The position numbers and the translations under genes were made by a program. A stretch of DNA of 64,000 nucleotides from contig OY282610.1 in assembly GCA_958298945.1 (NCBI GenBank), positions 23,026,233-23,090,232 of the forward strand, read 5' to 3'. The stretch's first letter is position 1. Every line of letters starts with the position of its first letter. This DNA is from Atherix ibis. Its lineage: Eukaryota; Arthropoda; Insecta; Diptera; Athericidae. Positions 23,508 through 34,505 of this stretch are shown here, piece after piece. The notes beneath the pieces are model-generated. The model ran no database searches. It was not told where the DNA came from and worked only from the letters and a program-made list of their open reading frames with translations.

Positions 23508-23858
23508 TTAAAGACTGTATAAAGTTAAACTGAGTGGAAGGAGTGTAGTATAAAGGTTTAAAATTATTCCATATCTAAAATATACATTATCTAATTGAGA
23601 AATGGTTAAAGGTAGATTATTTGTACTGAGGTCATTCAAATGATCCATAAAATTCGGTATATTGTCTTCAACCTGTCCCCGAATTACATTCATAGCTGCA
23701 CATATTATAATGGTAGCAACATTTGCGAACGGTTCGTCCAGCGCTGATAATACGGGCACTAGTTTTTCTGATAAAAGCCCAAACATACCGACAAGCATAT
23801 CCTTAATCCAGCCAGTTCGTGACTTTATCAAATCAATTGCAAATCGACCCAAATCCAT
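23508..23858 (-). CDS. small helical protein, 116 aa (unknown function)
   Basis: Unrecognised 116-residue protein. It starts MDLGRFAIDLIKSRTGWIKD, then reads L-S-E-K-L-V-P at residues 29-35, a hydrophobic stretch (ANVATIIICAAMNVI, about 46-60) and a hydrophobic C terminus. The two hydrophobic stretches could be buried helices or weak membrane segments. A likely 123-nt leader intron (24002-23880; GAGTAAGC donor, ATTTTAG acceptor) ends 22 bases before the ATG, as in the other small genes of the cluster. It lies upstream of duplication copy B and points away from it, mirroring the 13679-14059 gene and copy A. It is single-copy in the window. Confidence 0.5.
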   Translation of the reverse strand: MDLGRFAIDLIKSRTGWIKDMLVGMFGLLSEKLVPVLSALDEPFANVATIIICAAMNVIRGQVEDNIPNFMDHLNDLSTNNLPLTISQLDNVYFRYGIILNLYTTLLPLSLTLYSL

Positions 23859-23879
23859 GCTGTGATCGTATCGTCAAGT

Positions 23880-24002
23880 CTAAAATTACATTATTCAATA
23901 TTAACTTTAAGGTTTCGAATTAATATAATAACAACTTCCAAAATATTAACAAAATATGGCTTTTTTCTATTCATATGAAAAATTACTAAACATAGTGCTT
24001 AC
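23880..24002 (-). other. predicted 5'-leader intron of the 116-aa gene
   Basis: GT-AG interval of 123 nt: donor CGA/GTAAGCAC, acceptor GTAATTTTAG/ACTTGACG. It is predicted from signals only. Confidence 0.4.
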
Positions 24003-24321
24003 TCGATTGAAACTATTGTAAATATGTTCTGCAAACCAATAAAAATAGTGCGTCACACGCTATTGTAAACCTGATCGAAACAAACTATGTGTAGTCACAC
24101 ATTGGGCGGCCGTTGAAGCTTCTTAATTTAAGGTGTTTTAGAGAAGTCGAGCTTTGCAACAAGATTGGAAGAAAATCAATACAGTTTTTTATTTAATAAA
24201 ATCTGATCTGATATTTTTTGATCTTAATCAATTTCAAGTATCATTTTCGAATAAATATCTTCAGAATATATTTAATGTAAATCGTTATAAAGGGGAAAAG
24301 TTTGAATAAATATTATTTATT
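24003..24321. other. spacer before duplication copy B
   Basis: No gene or repeat recognised. Confidence 0.3.
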
Positions 24322-25621
24322 AAAAGAATATCAGTAATCAGCGTTAGTCACAATAATAGATTACCTGGTTGTAATTCATTTATGTACCATCTCTTTAATG
24401 TACCTGCTATTTCGGTTTTAGGACTCGTTTAAATTTTTCCTCAGAATTATGCGGTGAATAATTTTCAAATTTCTTTGATATTAGAAGATCTTCTACACGC
24501 CTTTTAAGGGATGCTGGCTGGCCAATTGAAAATCTCGGGTCATTAAATGAGAAAAACCCTTACCGGAAACAATATGCATAATTCATATATGGATGCATGT
24601 GCTTTTTTATTATCGATTAGCAGAAGAACCTTTCGTTTTTTATTAAAAAAAAACAATTTTTAGGAACACACAATTTTCACACCTATGTGAAAATTGATTT
24701 TGTATGTGACTTTACTACTCGTTTGCGTGTGTGCATGAGCGTATCCATTCATATAGGATACACGCAGTAGAAAATTTTAATGAAAATGTAAATGAAAAAC
24801 ACTACCTATATCCGTTTCACTCTCAGCTACCAGCCAACCAAAGGGCGCCAGTTCAGATGAGTCAATACACGATATCACATCACTAACACTCTTCAATTCT
24901 GTGTGTGTTTTCGGCTTAACGAGCCACGAATAAAGCGTGTGATTTAAATTGAATTATATTTCAACAAAAGCGGAGAAAAACGAAAATATCAATAAAAATA
25001 ACCTTCAACAGTAAAAAAGAAAATGTGTTCAATTAGTTCGCAACCAAAAGAAAAAGGGTGGTTTTTTTTTAAATTAAATTTACTATCCACTAAACCGAAA
25101 CCGTACATTAAAGGTAAAAAGCCGACGATTTTTTTCTATTGTAAATTGCGTCGATCTAAAAAAATTCTTCGCATGTTCACATTGATCGTGTATTTTTGCG
25201 CTCTACCATACTCGTTAATACAAATTAAACAATTTTCACAATATTCACTATAGTAGCACGTCCTATACAGTACTACAGGTGCCATTATATGCTGTTTAGA
25301 AATACAGTAAAACAAAACAAAAAATCGGTTTGTCCACAAAATATTATATTAAATAGAACCGAACAATTCTGTATATTTAAACTAATATCAATAAACAATT
25401 GATATTTTGTTCATAATTAATAATTAATTGAAAATTAGGTCTTATTAAGGCAAAAACGTCGCTACTCAGCACAAATTTCATAAAACTTTTTCGAAATTTC
25501 TAATTAAAATATTTAAACACTGCCTAATTAAAATATTTTTTTTTTAAATTTATTTTTTAATTTTTTATCACTGAAGCGAAATGTTCAGACACAAGCAACT
25601 CCGCGGATTGAAGCTCTCACA

Positions 25622-25837
25622 ATGAAATGCAAGATCGTCAGCAGAAAAGTTCTTAAGACCGACCATACTCGAACACAACTGCATTCATCATTCGACACAT
25701 ACACATCCTCACTATACGAGCATGTTCTCATTACAGAGTTTCTTATTGGGACTTTATGGGAATTTCATTGGATGGATAGAAAAGAGGCGTTCTTTGCAAA
25801 ACGATCACCACAAACAAGAAAAAGAGTTTACCAATAA
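25622..25837 (+). CDS. hypothetical 71-aa ORF, copy of 16704-16919
   Basis: Same start, stop and length as the ORF at 16704, with three residue differences. It has no recognised domain. Low confidence that it is translated. Confidence 0.3.
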   Translation: MKCKIVSRKVLKTDHTRTQLHSSFDTYTSSLYEHVLITEFLIGTLWEFHWMDRKEAFFAKRSPQTRKRVYQ

Positions 25838-26280
25838 TTATGTTTTTTTTATATATATTTAAACATTAAAAACTTATATATTGTTTTAATTGTAAAAAGA
25901 TACGTAAATGTTGATAGTTAAAGAGTAAAAAAAAGAAATTTTGCTGTAAATCGTGCTGGCTGCATTAAAACTAATCATTAGGAATTTTCTTTTATATAAG
26001 GTAAACAAGGAATTTCTGAAAAGGATCTTAAAAGAAAATCTTTTTTTTCTTCTTACATACTTAATTGTGTATGTAGAGAGCACCGGACACGAGTAGAGAA
26101 ACTCGCCATCTTAACGGTTATGATTAATTAAATTATTAAGTTTACCAAATATTAAATATATAATCTATCTTCGCCTTGATTTTAATTTCATGGCATTAAA
26201 AATGTGAAATTATTTTGGCGGTACTACGAACAGCATTCGAAATTAGAAGTTTAAACGGCTAATGATGCATTGTAGTTGCG

Positions 26281-26462
26281 GTTTGCAGTTGTGTCAGGTG
26301 CCGTAAGATCGTGAATGTTTTATCGCTCAGTCGCTTGTGGTGGTAGGAGTACAATTCCGACGTCAACTGGAAACTGCATGCGGTTGGCGCTGTCAAAATC
26401 TTACAACTTTCACGATCTTGTGGATTTGAACAAGATTCAGGTGCCCGACGCCAACTGCAAAC
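26281..26462. repeat. MITE-like element with inverted termini (about 180 bp), copy B
   Basis: The left end GTTTGCAGTTGTGTCAGGTG and the right end GTGCCCGACGCCAACTGCAAAC are imperfect reverse complements. The interior also contains partly complementary CGTAAGATCGTGAA and TTCACGATCTTG segments, so the whole can fold back. The size and termini suit a small non-autonomous DNA transposon; no target-site duplication was established. Confidence 0.5.
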
Positions 26463-28134
26463 TGTTCTATCGCCGAATTACATATTGTTTTAATTTTGAC
26501 GTCCATTTCAGTCTTTTGTTTTCTGGCAGAATTACTCTTTGACCATTCAAATTGAAATAGAAGTAAGGTGATATTAGGGCGAAATTCATCGATAATACAA
26601 TTTTGGAATTTGTTGATTTCAACACTTTTCCCTTGTTTAACATTCTTTCTTTCTGTTTGTGTCCAGAAAATTCTTTAAAAAATGTGTGAAAATGTAATTT
26701 TTTTATGGTGCATCTTTTGGAATTTATTTAAAAGTAAAGTAATAGGAACAATTCCGTTTAGTTTTTACTGTAAGAAGAAGAGTGTACCCACTGTTTGAAT
26801 TAAGAGTCATTAAAAAAGTGAATAGGGGACGAAACGAAAAAACAAGGAAGAAAGGGCACGTAATTAGATTTTTCCTTGGAATGCATATATTGAATTATAT
26901 AAGATACGAAGAAAAGGAAATGATGACTAATAGAATATGTCAATTTCGAGATGTTTTTTATATATACAAAAGTATGCACACATGTAGTCCCTTTTTTTGT
27001 TTGTTCTGATGGAGTATGAAAGACTTCCGTATAAATAAAGAGTCATCAGTATACCATCTAGATAATTAGTCGAGGATGTCTCTTTTATTTTCTATTAGAC
27101 ATTATTGCCAAAAATCGAATATCGAATATTTTTATAAGCTTGTGATATTCTTTTCTATTGGCGGGTAGGATACTTCTACATTGCCAGGACATGCTCATAA
27201 ATTACGAGCATGTTTCTATATACAGAATATATAAAGAAAAATAGAAATTCTTTTATTTACTCATATTTTGCCTGTTTCAATATGGATAACTACCAACAAT
27301 GTTTTTTCATAAACTCAAGGGAAAACAATTCATATCGCGTCCTAGCGTATTTATTGTCATATCATTTTCATCACAAAATATGTTTCCTTAGAACGACGAG
27401 TGAACGAATGCTTTTCATACATTTTCTAAATATGTATTTATTTATCACGTGATGTCCTTCTCAACGCTGCACTTCGTCTCAAAATCCACTATTACAACGT
27501 TAGCTAAATGGCAGTGCAACGATTGAAAAATTAAACCAAAAAAAATTAAAGCAGTTCAAAATCATGCCTAAAAATTCAATGTTTATTAATGTTAGCGATT
27601 TACAAGAAAAGAAAAACAATTTCTAAGACTGCAAATCATTTAATTATAGAAGTTTAGTTATATCAGAGTGAGTATATTTGATAAAAAATTTGTCGATATC
27701 TTCTATCGCTCCCAGCATAAATGTGTAATGTCTCATATAAGTTACAGCTTGCGTTTTGGAAGCAGTTTTTTTTAAAAAAAATTATAAATTTATTTTTTCA
27801 TTTGTTTACTAAAAAAATAACGCTACAAATTTCAATTATTAATTATATCTAAAACTGAAAGATCCTCTTTTCACCCTTCAAAATTTACAAAAAAATTTAT
27901 TCAAAGAAAAATTATGAACATTATTAATTTGTATTTGTTCAATTTTTATTGAAAATTCATGTCAAAAATATTGTCGTTTATAAAATTGCAGCAAACGTTT
28001 GACAAATAATTGACAACTGATTCATATTTAGTAGTCGTGCGAATCAGGTTGTCTACAATTGCAGTCTTAAAATTTAATCTAACATTAAATTTTAAGAACT
28101 CGAGACAGGAGCAGCTTACAAATACAATTTTCCG

Positions 28135-28222
28135 GTAAGATTTTATGCATGCTTTTATGTAATTTTGAATCTTTATGTAATAAATTATTAACAATAATAA
28201 TATTGAATTTAAATGGTTTTAG
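28135..28222 (+). other. predicted 5'-leader intron of MGLMDK copy B
   Basis: Same 88-nt GT-AG interval as in copy A. Confidence 0.5.
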
Positions 28223-28254
28223 AGTAAAAATCAACGTATACAAACGCAATCAAG

Positions 28255-28572
28255 ATGGGATTGATGGACAAGGTTGAAGATTTTTTCGAAACAATATGCG
28301 AAGATCAATTGCGTTTATACAAATTGATAATCGAAAAATTGGAGGCGGTGCATGCTAATCCAAGCGGTGGAAGTGTTCAACCGATGGTCTCAAAATTCAT
28401 GTCAAATATTGATTTTGTCAATGATATTTTGGAACGGGCCATTCGCCTATTCAATAAGCGACCTGCAGGAGTGCACCCCGACGACATGAAATATATTTCA
28501 ACATCGATGGGTAATCTTATCTCTTTGGTAATAAGTATACGTAAGAAATTGGAAGAACGTCCATTTCACTAA
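28255..28572 (+). CDS. small all-helical protein, MGLMDK family, copy B (unknown function)
   Basis: 105 residues, ending EERPFH like copy C and unlike copy A. Residues 1-30 are identical to copy A. The variable part follows, with the conserved island NKRPAGVHPDD at about residues 67-77. There is no signal peptide or recognised domain. The leader intron and the in-frame stop before the ATG are as in copy A. The 3' UTR still holds the segment that copy A now reads as its C terminus. The convergent MSTYAGD partner is missing: only its 3' flank (to 28973) remains before unrelated DNA begins. Confidence 0.65.
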   Translation: MGLMDKVEDFFETICEDQLRLYKLIIEKLEAVHANPSGGSVQPMVSKFMSNIDFVNDILERAIRLFNKRPAGVHPDDMKYISTSMGNLISLVISIRKKLEERPFH

Positions 28573-28975
28573 TATTTATGTAGTCGAAAAGAAATCACCA
28601 CTTTTCAAATTTATTATATATTTTTATGGTTTATTTTGTGGTAGATTAAAAATTCATGAATAAAAAATAATCTATAACTTCTATAATGGAGCTTTAATAA
28701 ATTTCCTTGTGTATAATTTTATCGCCTTCGCTTTATAATACCTCCAAAGCTATGGAGAATTGATCTCGAAACCATGTAGACCTAAAGCGCTTCTAAATAG
28801 GATGGTTGGGAAGGACGTATTCTTAACGTGAATTTCTCACGATCTCAGTTGGAATCGCATTAACGATCTACTATCCACAAGTCGAACGAACGCTAAATGG
28901 CAGAACAATAAAAAAAAAATTTAAGCGAACATTTATTATTTATTCATATTTATCAATTTGACAATTCGCCAATCA

Positions 28976-29960
28976 AAAATGCACAAACTGTCACACGTCA
29001 AAAAGGAATTTCTTATTGCTCGCCTAAATTGCGCTTGTTTCACAATTAAGTATTCTTGTAGATGTTTGTTCAAGCGATTGCACTATGATGTGGATACTGT
29101 TGACAAGAATAGCTCTTCTAATGCGTGATGACTATAAGGAATTAATGGAGGTCTGTTTGATAGTTTTGGGTGAATGGGTATTACCGAACGGAAATATTTT
29201 TACCATTAAAGTTCCGGGAGCATATCATATGGGGCGTTGGGTGGCTAAGGTTATTTAATGCTTCAAAAATTTATTTACCTCGAGCACATACCATATTTAA
29301 ACTAAGCATTATCGAAGAAAATAACTTTAAAGAGCTGGTTCAGTGGCGCACAAAATTGTGAAAACGGAGGGAGTGGTTTACAGGTTACGATCGCTCTTTA
29401 TTGGAATTGTAGGGATTAATTCATACATGGTACACTGAGGGTGGTTAATAAAGATGGTATGAAAGAGTAGGCATGCTGTGGTTAGTTGTCATAAATGGTA
29501 ATAGAAAGAACAAAACGTTTTCTGATTGGTATAGAAGGTAGCTGAGTCTCTTTGCCAAGAAGTAAACAAAATAGGAGCAAAAGACAAAAAAGAGCTATGA
29601 AAGAGTGTGCTGAGTCAACTTTTCATAGGGAGATAACTAAACTGAGTGTTCTATCGCATGAGGTGGTCCCTGAAAGAAGTCGAAATTGAGCGTTGGGTTT
29701 AAGCGAGCAGGGTTAATCTTGGAATAAATTAGTTGCGTGCAATCACCTGCTTTGCGTGTGAACCACTAGTCATCTGTTCCAGCTTTGATATAAAATTCAA
29801 TTTTACCAATAATTTTGAGAGTTTGGAGTTAAAGCTTAGAATATGAAGAAGCTGATCAAATAGTGAGTGCATTTGAGGTTGTCAACGACGCGTAGCTTTG
29901 ATTTAATGCTTCAACCTGAGATTATACAATAGAAGAACTGGATAGGGCTCTACACAAAAT
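28976..29960 (+). pseudogene. decayed TE-associated ORF of arthropod type
   Basis: The plus strand has the open stretch RDDYKELMEVCLIVLGEWVL (about 29127) followed by IFTIKVPGAYHMGRWVAKVI (about 29196). The second block resembles a 'PGA-H-ARWM-KAIYSLKI' motif that I recall from repetitive, transposon-linked hypothetical proteins in arthropods; that match is from memory and not verified. Many stops follow. The region replaces the MSTYAGD gene that would be expected after copy B. Confidence 0.4.
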
Positions 29961-30007
29961 TTCTGTCCGAATTTTCTTGGCAATACATTCGTAGGACGCA
30001 CGCACAT

Positions 30008-31949
30008 GCAAAATATTTAACAGAAACGGCGTAAATCAGTAGGGGCAAATTTTAAATTTCAGTATGCGATTGAAGCGGTTCTGTTAAAACCATTTTTCAT
30101 ATGTGATGTAATTTATGCGTAAACAAATCGATTTTTTTTAATATTGCTGGTTTTGTTGTTTGATGGAATTAGTAGTTTTTGAAATTTCCAATAAAACACA
30201 GTATTCTATTACATGTATAAAATATTATTTATTTATTTTAAAGCAGAATTATAAATTGCAAGTTATTTGATTATATCAAAACAATTATGTGCTTAAATAA
30301 AAATCCATTCTAAAAATGCAAAATGAATTATATCAGAGAATGTGATATTATGTTGAAATTTAAACCACACCACAACTTAGTAAATATAAATTTTAATGTT
30401 AAAATAATTATTTGTAGATATTAAAAGCTTCATTATAATATAAATGTGAGTTTGAGAATTAAAATGGTAATTTAACAGCACCACCTGTTGTCGGATTTGT
30501 TTTTCAGCACTTCAGCAAATTTTTACAAAACTTTCAGAAGGGTACTTTAAAATGCCAACGGACTTGTTTACTATTAAACTGTTTGAGGCGAATTACTCTT
30601 CTAAAGCTAAAAGACAGTCTTCGCCCAGCTTAAAAACAATATGGCCTGATATGTATTTGATCACTTTTTTACTATATTCATTTATTTAACCCATCCCTTA
30701 AATTTTCTTACATATACTTTACGCATACGCTGGCACTGAACTTTTTTCTGGTAAACATTAAACTGTCAATATCACATTTGTTTACATTTACTGAATGACG
30801 AACTTTTCACTTTTTAACCAATTTTTTGGAACATTAAAAACTAAATTTTTGTTAATTTCTTTAGTAAAAATAAAGTTATCAACTTACCGAAAGAAAGAAA
30901 TTTCCAACTTCCTCATTGCGTTATGTGGGGTATGCTACCACTTTCATGGAGAATGGCGTTTTTTACAAATCTCCGAAAGTCTACAAAATTGAGACGCTAA
31001 AACAATAAAGCCTGATATGTATTTGATCACTTTTTACTATATTCATTTATTTAACCCATCCCTTAAATTTTCTTACATATACTTTACGCATACGCTGGCA
31101 CTGAACTTTTTTCTGGTAAACATTAAACTGTCAATATCACATTTGTTTACATTTACTGAATGACGAACTTTTCACTTTTTAACCAATTTTTTGGAACATT
31201 ATAAACTAAATTTTTGTTAATTTCTTTAGTAAAAATAAAGTTATCAACTTACCGAAAGAAAGAAATTTCCAACTTCCTCATTGCGTTATGTGGGGTATGC
31301 TACCACTTTCATGGAGAATGGCGTTTTTTACAAATCTCCGAAAGTCTACATAATTGAGACGCTAAAACAATAAAGCCTGATATGTATTTGATCACTTTTT
31401 TACTATATTCATTTATTTAACGCATCCTTTAAATTTTCTTACACATACTTTACGCATACGCTGGCACTGAACTTTTTTCTGGTAAACATTAAACTGTCAA
31501 TATCACATTTGTTCACATTTACTGAATGACGAACTTTTCACTTTTTAACCAATTTTTTGGAACATTATAAACTAAATTTTTGTTAATTTCTTTAGTAAAA
31601 ATAAAGTTATCAACTTACCGAAAGAAAGAAATTTCCAACTTCCTCATTGCGTTATGTGGTATGCTACCACTTTCATGGAGAATGGCGTTTTTTACAAATC
31701 TCCGAAAGTCTACAAAATTGAGACGCTTAATAAAGAATTCCATTTCATATCAAAAGTTTGTATAAAAAATAAAAAAATTGCCTGTCATTGTGTTTAAATT
31801 GTATTTTTATTTGCAATATGAGAATTAAAATGAATATAAAAAAAATATAGACAAACGTATGCAAGCGTTACGATTTCTCGCCGCTTTTGCAATAATTCGG
31901 CCAGAAAATCTGACGTACGGGCCTATTCTCAGGTATTCTTTAATCTAAA
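30008..31949 (+). repeat. dispersed repeat element, copy 1 (1.9 kb)
   Basis: The left part (CAGAAACGGCGTAAATCAG to the TTCCAATAAAACACAGTATT block at 30190) matches 40065-40260. The right part (GCGTTACGATTTCTCGCCGC to TTCTTTAATCTAA, 31866-31949) matches 41640-41706 and inverted 15131-15250. Copies end at the same bases on both sides, so this is a mobile element. There is no transposase ORF, and the ends are at best weakly complementary (CAGAAACGGCG against the complement of CGCCGCTTTTG). Family not assigned. Confidence 0.7.
30634..31735 (+). repeat. three tandem units of about 365 bp
   Basis: CCTGATATGTATTTGATCAC starts at 30645, 31011 and 31376 (units of 366 and 365 bp). Each unit also carries ACGCATACGCTGGCACTGAA and GGTATGCTACCACTTTCATG. 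The units are nearly identical. The open frames inside them just repeat with the unit. Confidence 0.95.
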
Positions 31950-33250
31950 GCTTCAACGACTTAATAACAACGACTGAAACGGAAATGCAGAGGCTGATAC
32001 AAGTGGTAGAAGACCATAGAAAGCGAGTCCCAACAAAACCAACAAAATTAAACTCTCATAATCGTAGATTATCAACAAAAAAAATTACTATAAAAATAAA
32101 TAAAAGTTTTTTTTTTATTTATTCATTTAATAACAATCACAAACATGTGATCTCCCTCTGCCCACGTAAACAGTTTTTTTTTCGAAATAGAACCCCCCTA
32201 ATTGTGTACATTATCTCCAGCACATACAGTATGTCAGCAAGCATTTAGCAAGATTTTTTCGTTTTATTTATGGTTGTTGTACTTGCTATGCATTTTCTGT
32301 GCTAATAGATTATGATTTTTTTTTTATATTAAAAAATTAATTTAATCGTAGTAGTATTTATTAGAAAATTACTTGAAATTATTCGCTTTCTATTTAAATA
32401 TAATTTATATATTTTACCGACGCAGTAAAAAATTATATATTCGAATAAATTTTGATATAAGTCCAATATGCAGCAAATACTGTCAAATGTTTGCTTTTGG
32501 CCAAATCGTTTTTGCCACAGATAATAAATATTATCAATGCTAAGATACTTTTCAATGGAAAATACTGCAAAGATTGAAAATATATTAATAGCTGGTGATA
32601 TCTATTATAAATAATATTTTCTGTTTGAATAATTAATTAAGGATAATCCAGTAATACACACAATTTTCACTAAATTCCATCTGCACGTGTAACCCTACAA
32701 ATGTTTCTCAAAGAATAGAAAAAAGAAAATCAAACACATTCGTCCCCCGGTAAAAAAAAAACTAACGATCATAACAATTCGACTGTAGTAATAGTGAAAA
32801 TAAGAATAATTAATTTTGGGATTTTATTAACTATTGTTTATTATCTATTATTTGAACATTTAATATTCTCTTTTAAAATAGACATAATATACATAATTAC
32901 ATTTAATTTTAGACTTTTTCTACATGTTAATTATTGTTTAAAATATTTCTTACATTACAATTTATTTTAGGCATAATTACCCTAAATCTGCAGGAACATT
33001 TAGGTAAATCTACACCTACCAGCGAACCAGAGGAATTATTCCTGGCTGACCCAATCTTCTCGCCCCACCTTCCTCTTCTAACGTTCTGCCAGTTACTGTA
33101 ACACAGCACGAAGAGAGGAAAGTGGTTTAACTATATTCACTGGGTTGCAGATATTCCCTGAACTACCCATAGTAAATCAAAAGCTTGACCATGTTACGTA
33201 ACGGTTTCTGCCGCAGAAAGCAGTTAAAAAAACCGTTTTAGAAAATATTC
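31950..33250. other. AT-rich intergenic DNA
   Basis: No gene recognised. A GC-richer patch at 32980-33110 has no supported product. Confidence 0.35.
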
Positions 33251-34505
33251 AAAGTTCAGCTCCACTTTAAAATTAAGCAGATCTCGTCTGAAGTTCTTTG
33301 AATTTTCGATGACAAGGGACAGGACTATGATATTTGTCATTAAGAGTTTTCGTTAAGAATAAAAATGCCGGAGTTTGATGAAGCCCCAGACTGAAATTTG
33401 CATACCATAGTACGCTTAATTCTGTAAAGTGTACTAAATATTTTAGAATGCTCGAGTATTCATTCTGAATGCACGCAAAATCAGATCAGGTATAACAATT
33501 TCAGACGCTGTGGCAAGTTACTCAGCCATAGAAACTAACTCCGCGATAATTATTTTTAACGCCACCGGCACCAAACACACCTCAAAATCTAGCATAACTG
33601 CTATAGAGGCGCAGTGTACTCGTACCAACTCAGGACAAGACTACCAAAACAGCAAATAAACAACCTCTGAACTACTCCGCAACAACTCCCAGAGTGGCAG
33701 AATCAATCAATGAAAAGACTGCCAAAATTAGCTACAATAAACAAAAAACAGAACATCTCAGTAATCAAAGCTAAGAAGAGTAAACGCTGGCAAAGGAATT
33801 GACACAGGATAATGTGTGTCCATAATCTCTTAAGCAAAAACAAAAAAAGGACAACTGAAGAAACTACTATAATTAATCCCATTCCCAATAAGTGCCAAGA
33901 AGAATCAGACTTAGCAAAAGCACTTAGCCCAGCTTCAATCGTTGGGAGAGCTAGCATCATTGAATGTTCATAGACACAACATTTAGGTGAAAACATTAAT
34001 AGCTGATAATGATTAACTTAATTTCAAATAACAACCGCATGACAACACTACACATAAAACTCTCCACCATTCAATGGAACATTTATGGGTTCTTTAATAA
34101 CCTTGAGCGCCTCAGTCTGTTTCTCTATAAACTTAAACCAAAATTAATACCACTCCAGATAACTAGACTTGACAACAATACACACTTTTCCAATATTCTA
34201 ACTACAATTTTATAAACTGCAACAAATCACAGAATAGCAAAAGGGGTGGCATGGGACGCCATTCCCTATCATAAGAAAATTGCAGTCATCCATGACTTCC
34301 TACTCGGCAATCGTGAATATCCTATCTGCCAATGCTGTGGCGTCCGTCTGGCCATATCACACAAACTGGCGGATTGTCATACAACAAGGAGGTTCTTTTC
34401 GAGTAGGATTCAATCAATAACTGAACTCCTAGATCCAGCTACATCCTTCCTTAGTCATCTCTTCAGCCTAATTACACACACTAATCTACTCTATAAAATA
34501 TAATT
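33251..34505 (+). pseudogene. non-LTR retrotransposon (same family as 1-1190), internally deleted
   Basis: 33280-33990 reads as decayed ORF1-like sequence. At 34054 LSTIQWNIYGFFNNLERLSL begins the endonuclease domain of ORF2 ('QWNINGFFNNLE' type). At about 34240 the reading jumps directly to the C-terminal tail with PICQCCGVRL and a long open end to 34503. The whole reverse transcriptase is missing, so this copy joins the start and end of ORF2. The tail (34312-34510) closely matches 945-1130. Confidence 0.75.

Larger units (their letters stand above)
24322..28975 (+). repeat. large direct duplication, copy B (copy A at 15480-20650)
   Basis: Colinear with copy A from AAGAATATCAGTAATCAGCG (24324) to the 3' flank of the convergent partner gene (28973). 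Copy B lacks about 0.6 kb present in A at 17650-18270 and stops inside what is the 3' end of the MSTYAGD gene in copy A, so its convergent partner is gone. Confidence 0.9.

Noticed and set aside
30795..31765. ORFs in the 365-bp units
   Set aside because: The frame is not the same in all three units and there is no protein similarity.
30008..31949. Helitron assignment for the dispersed repeat, because copies end in ATCTAA (CTRR-like)
   Set aside because: No clear terminal hairpin, no 5' TC start, and the base following the ends is not the expected T.
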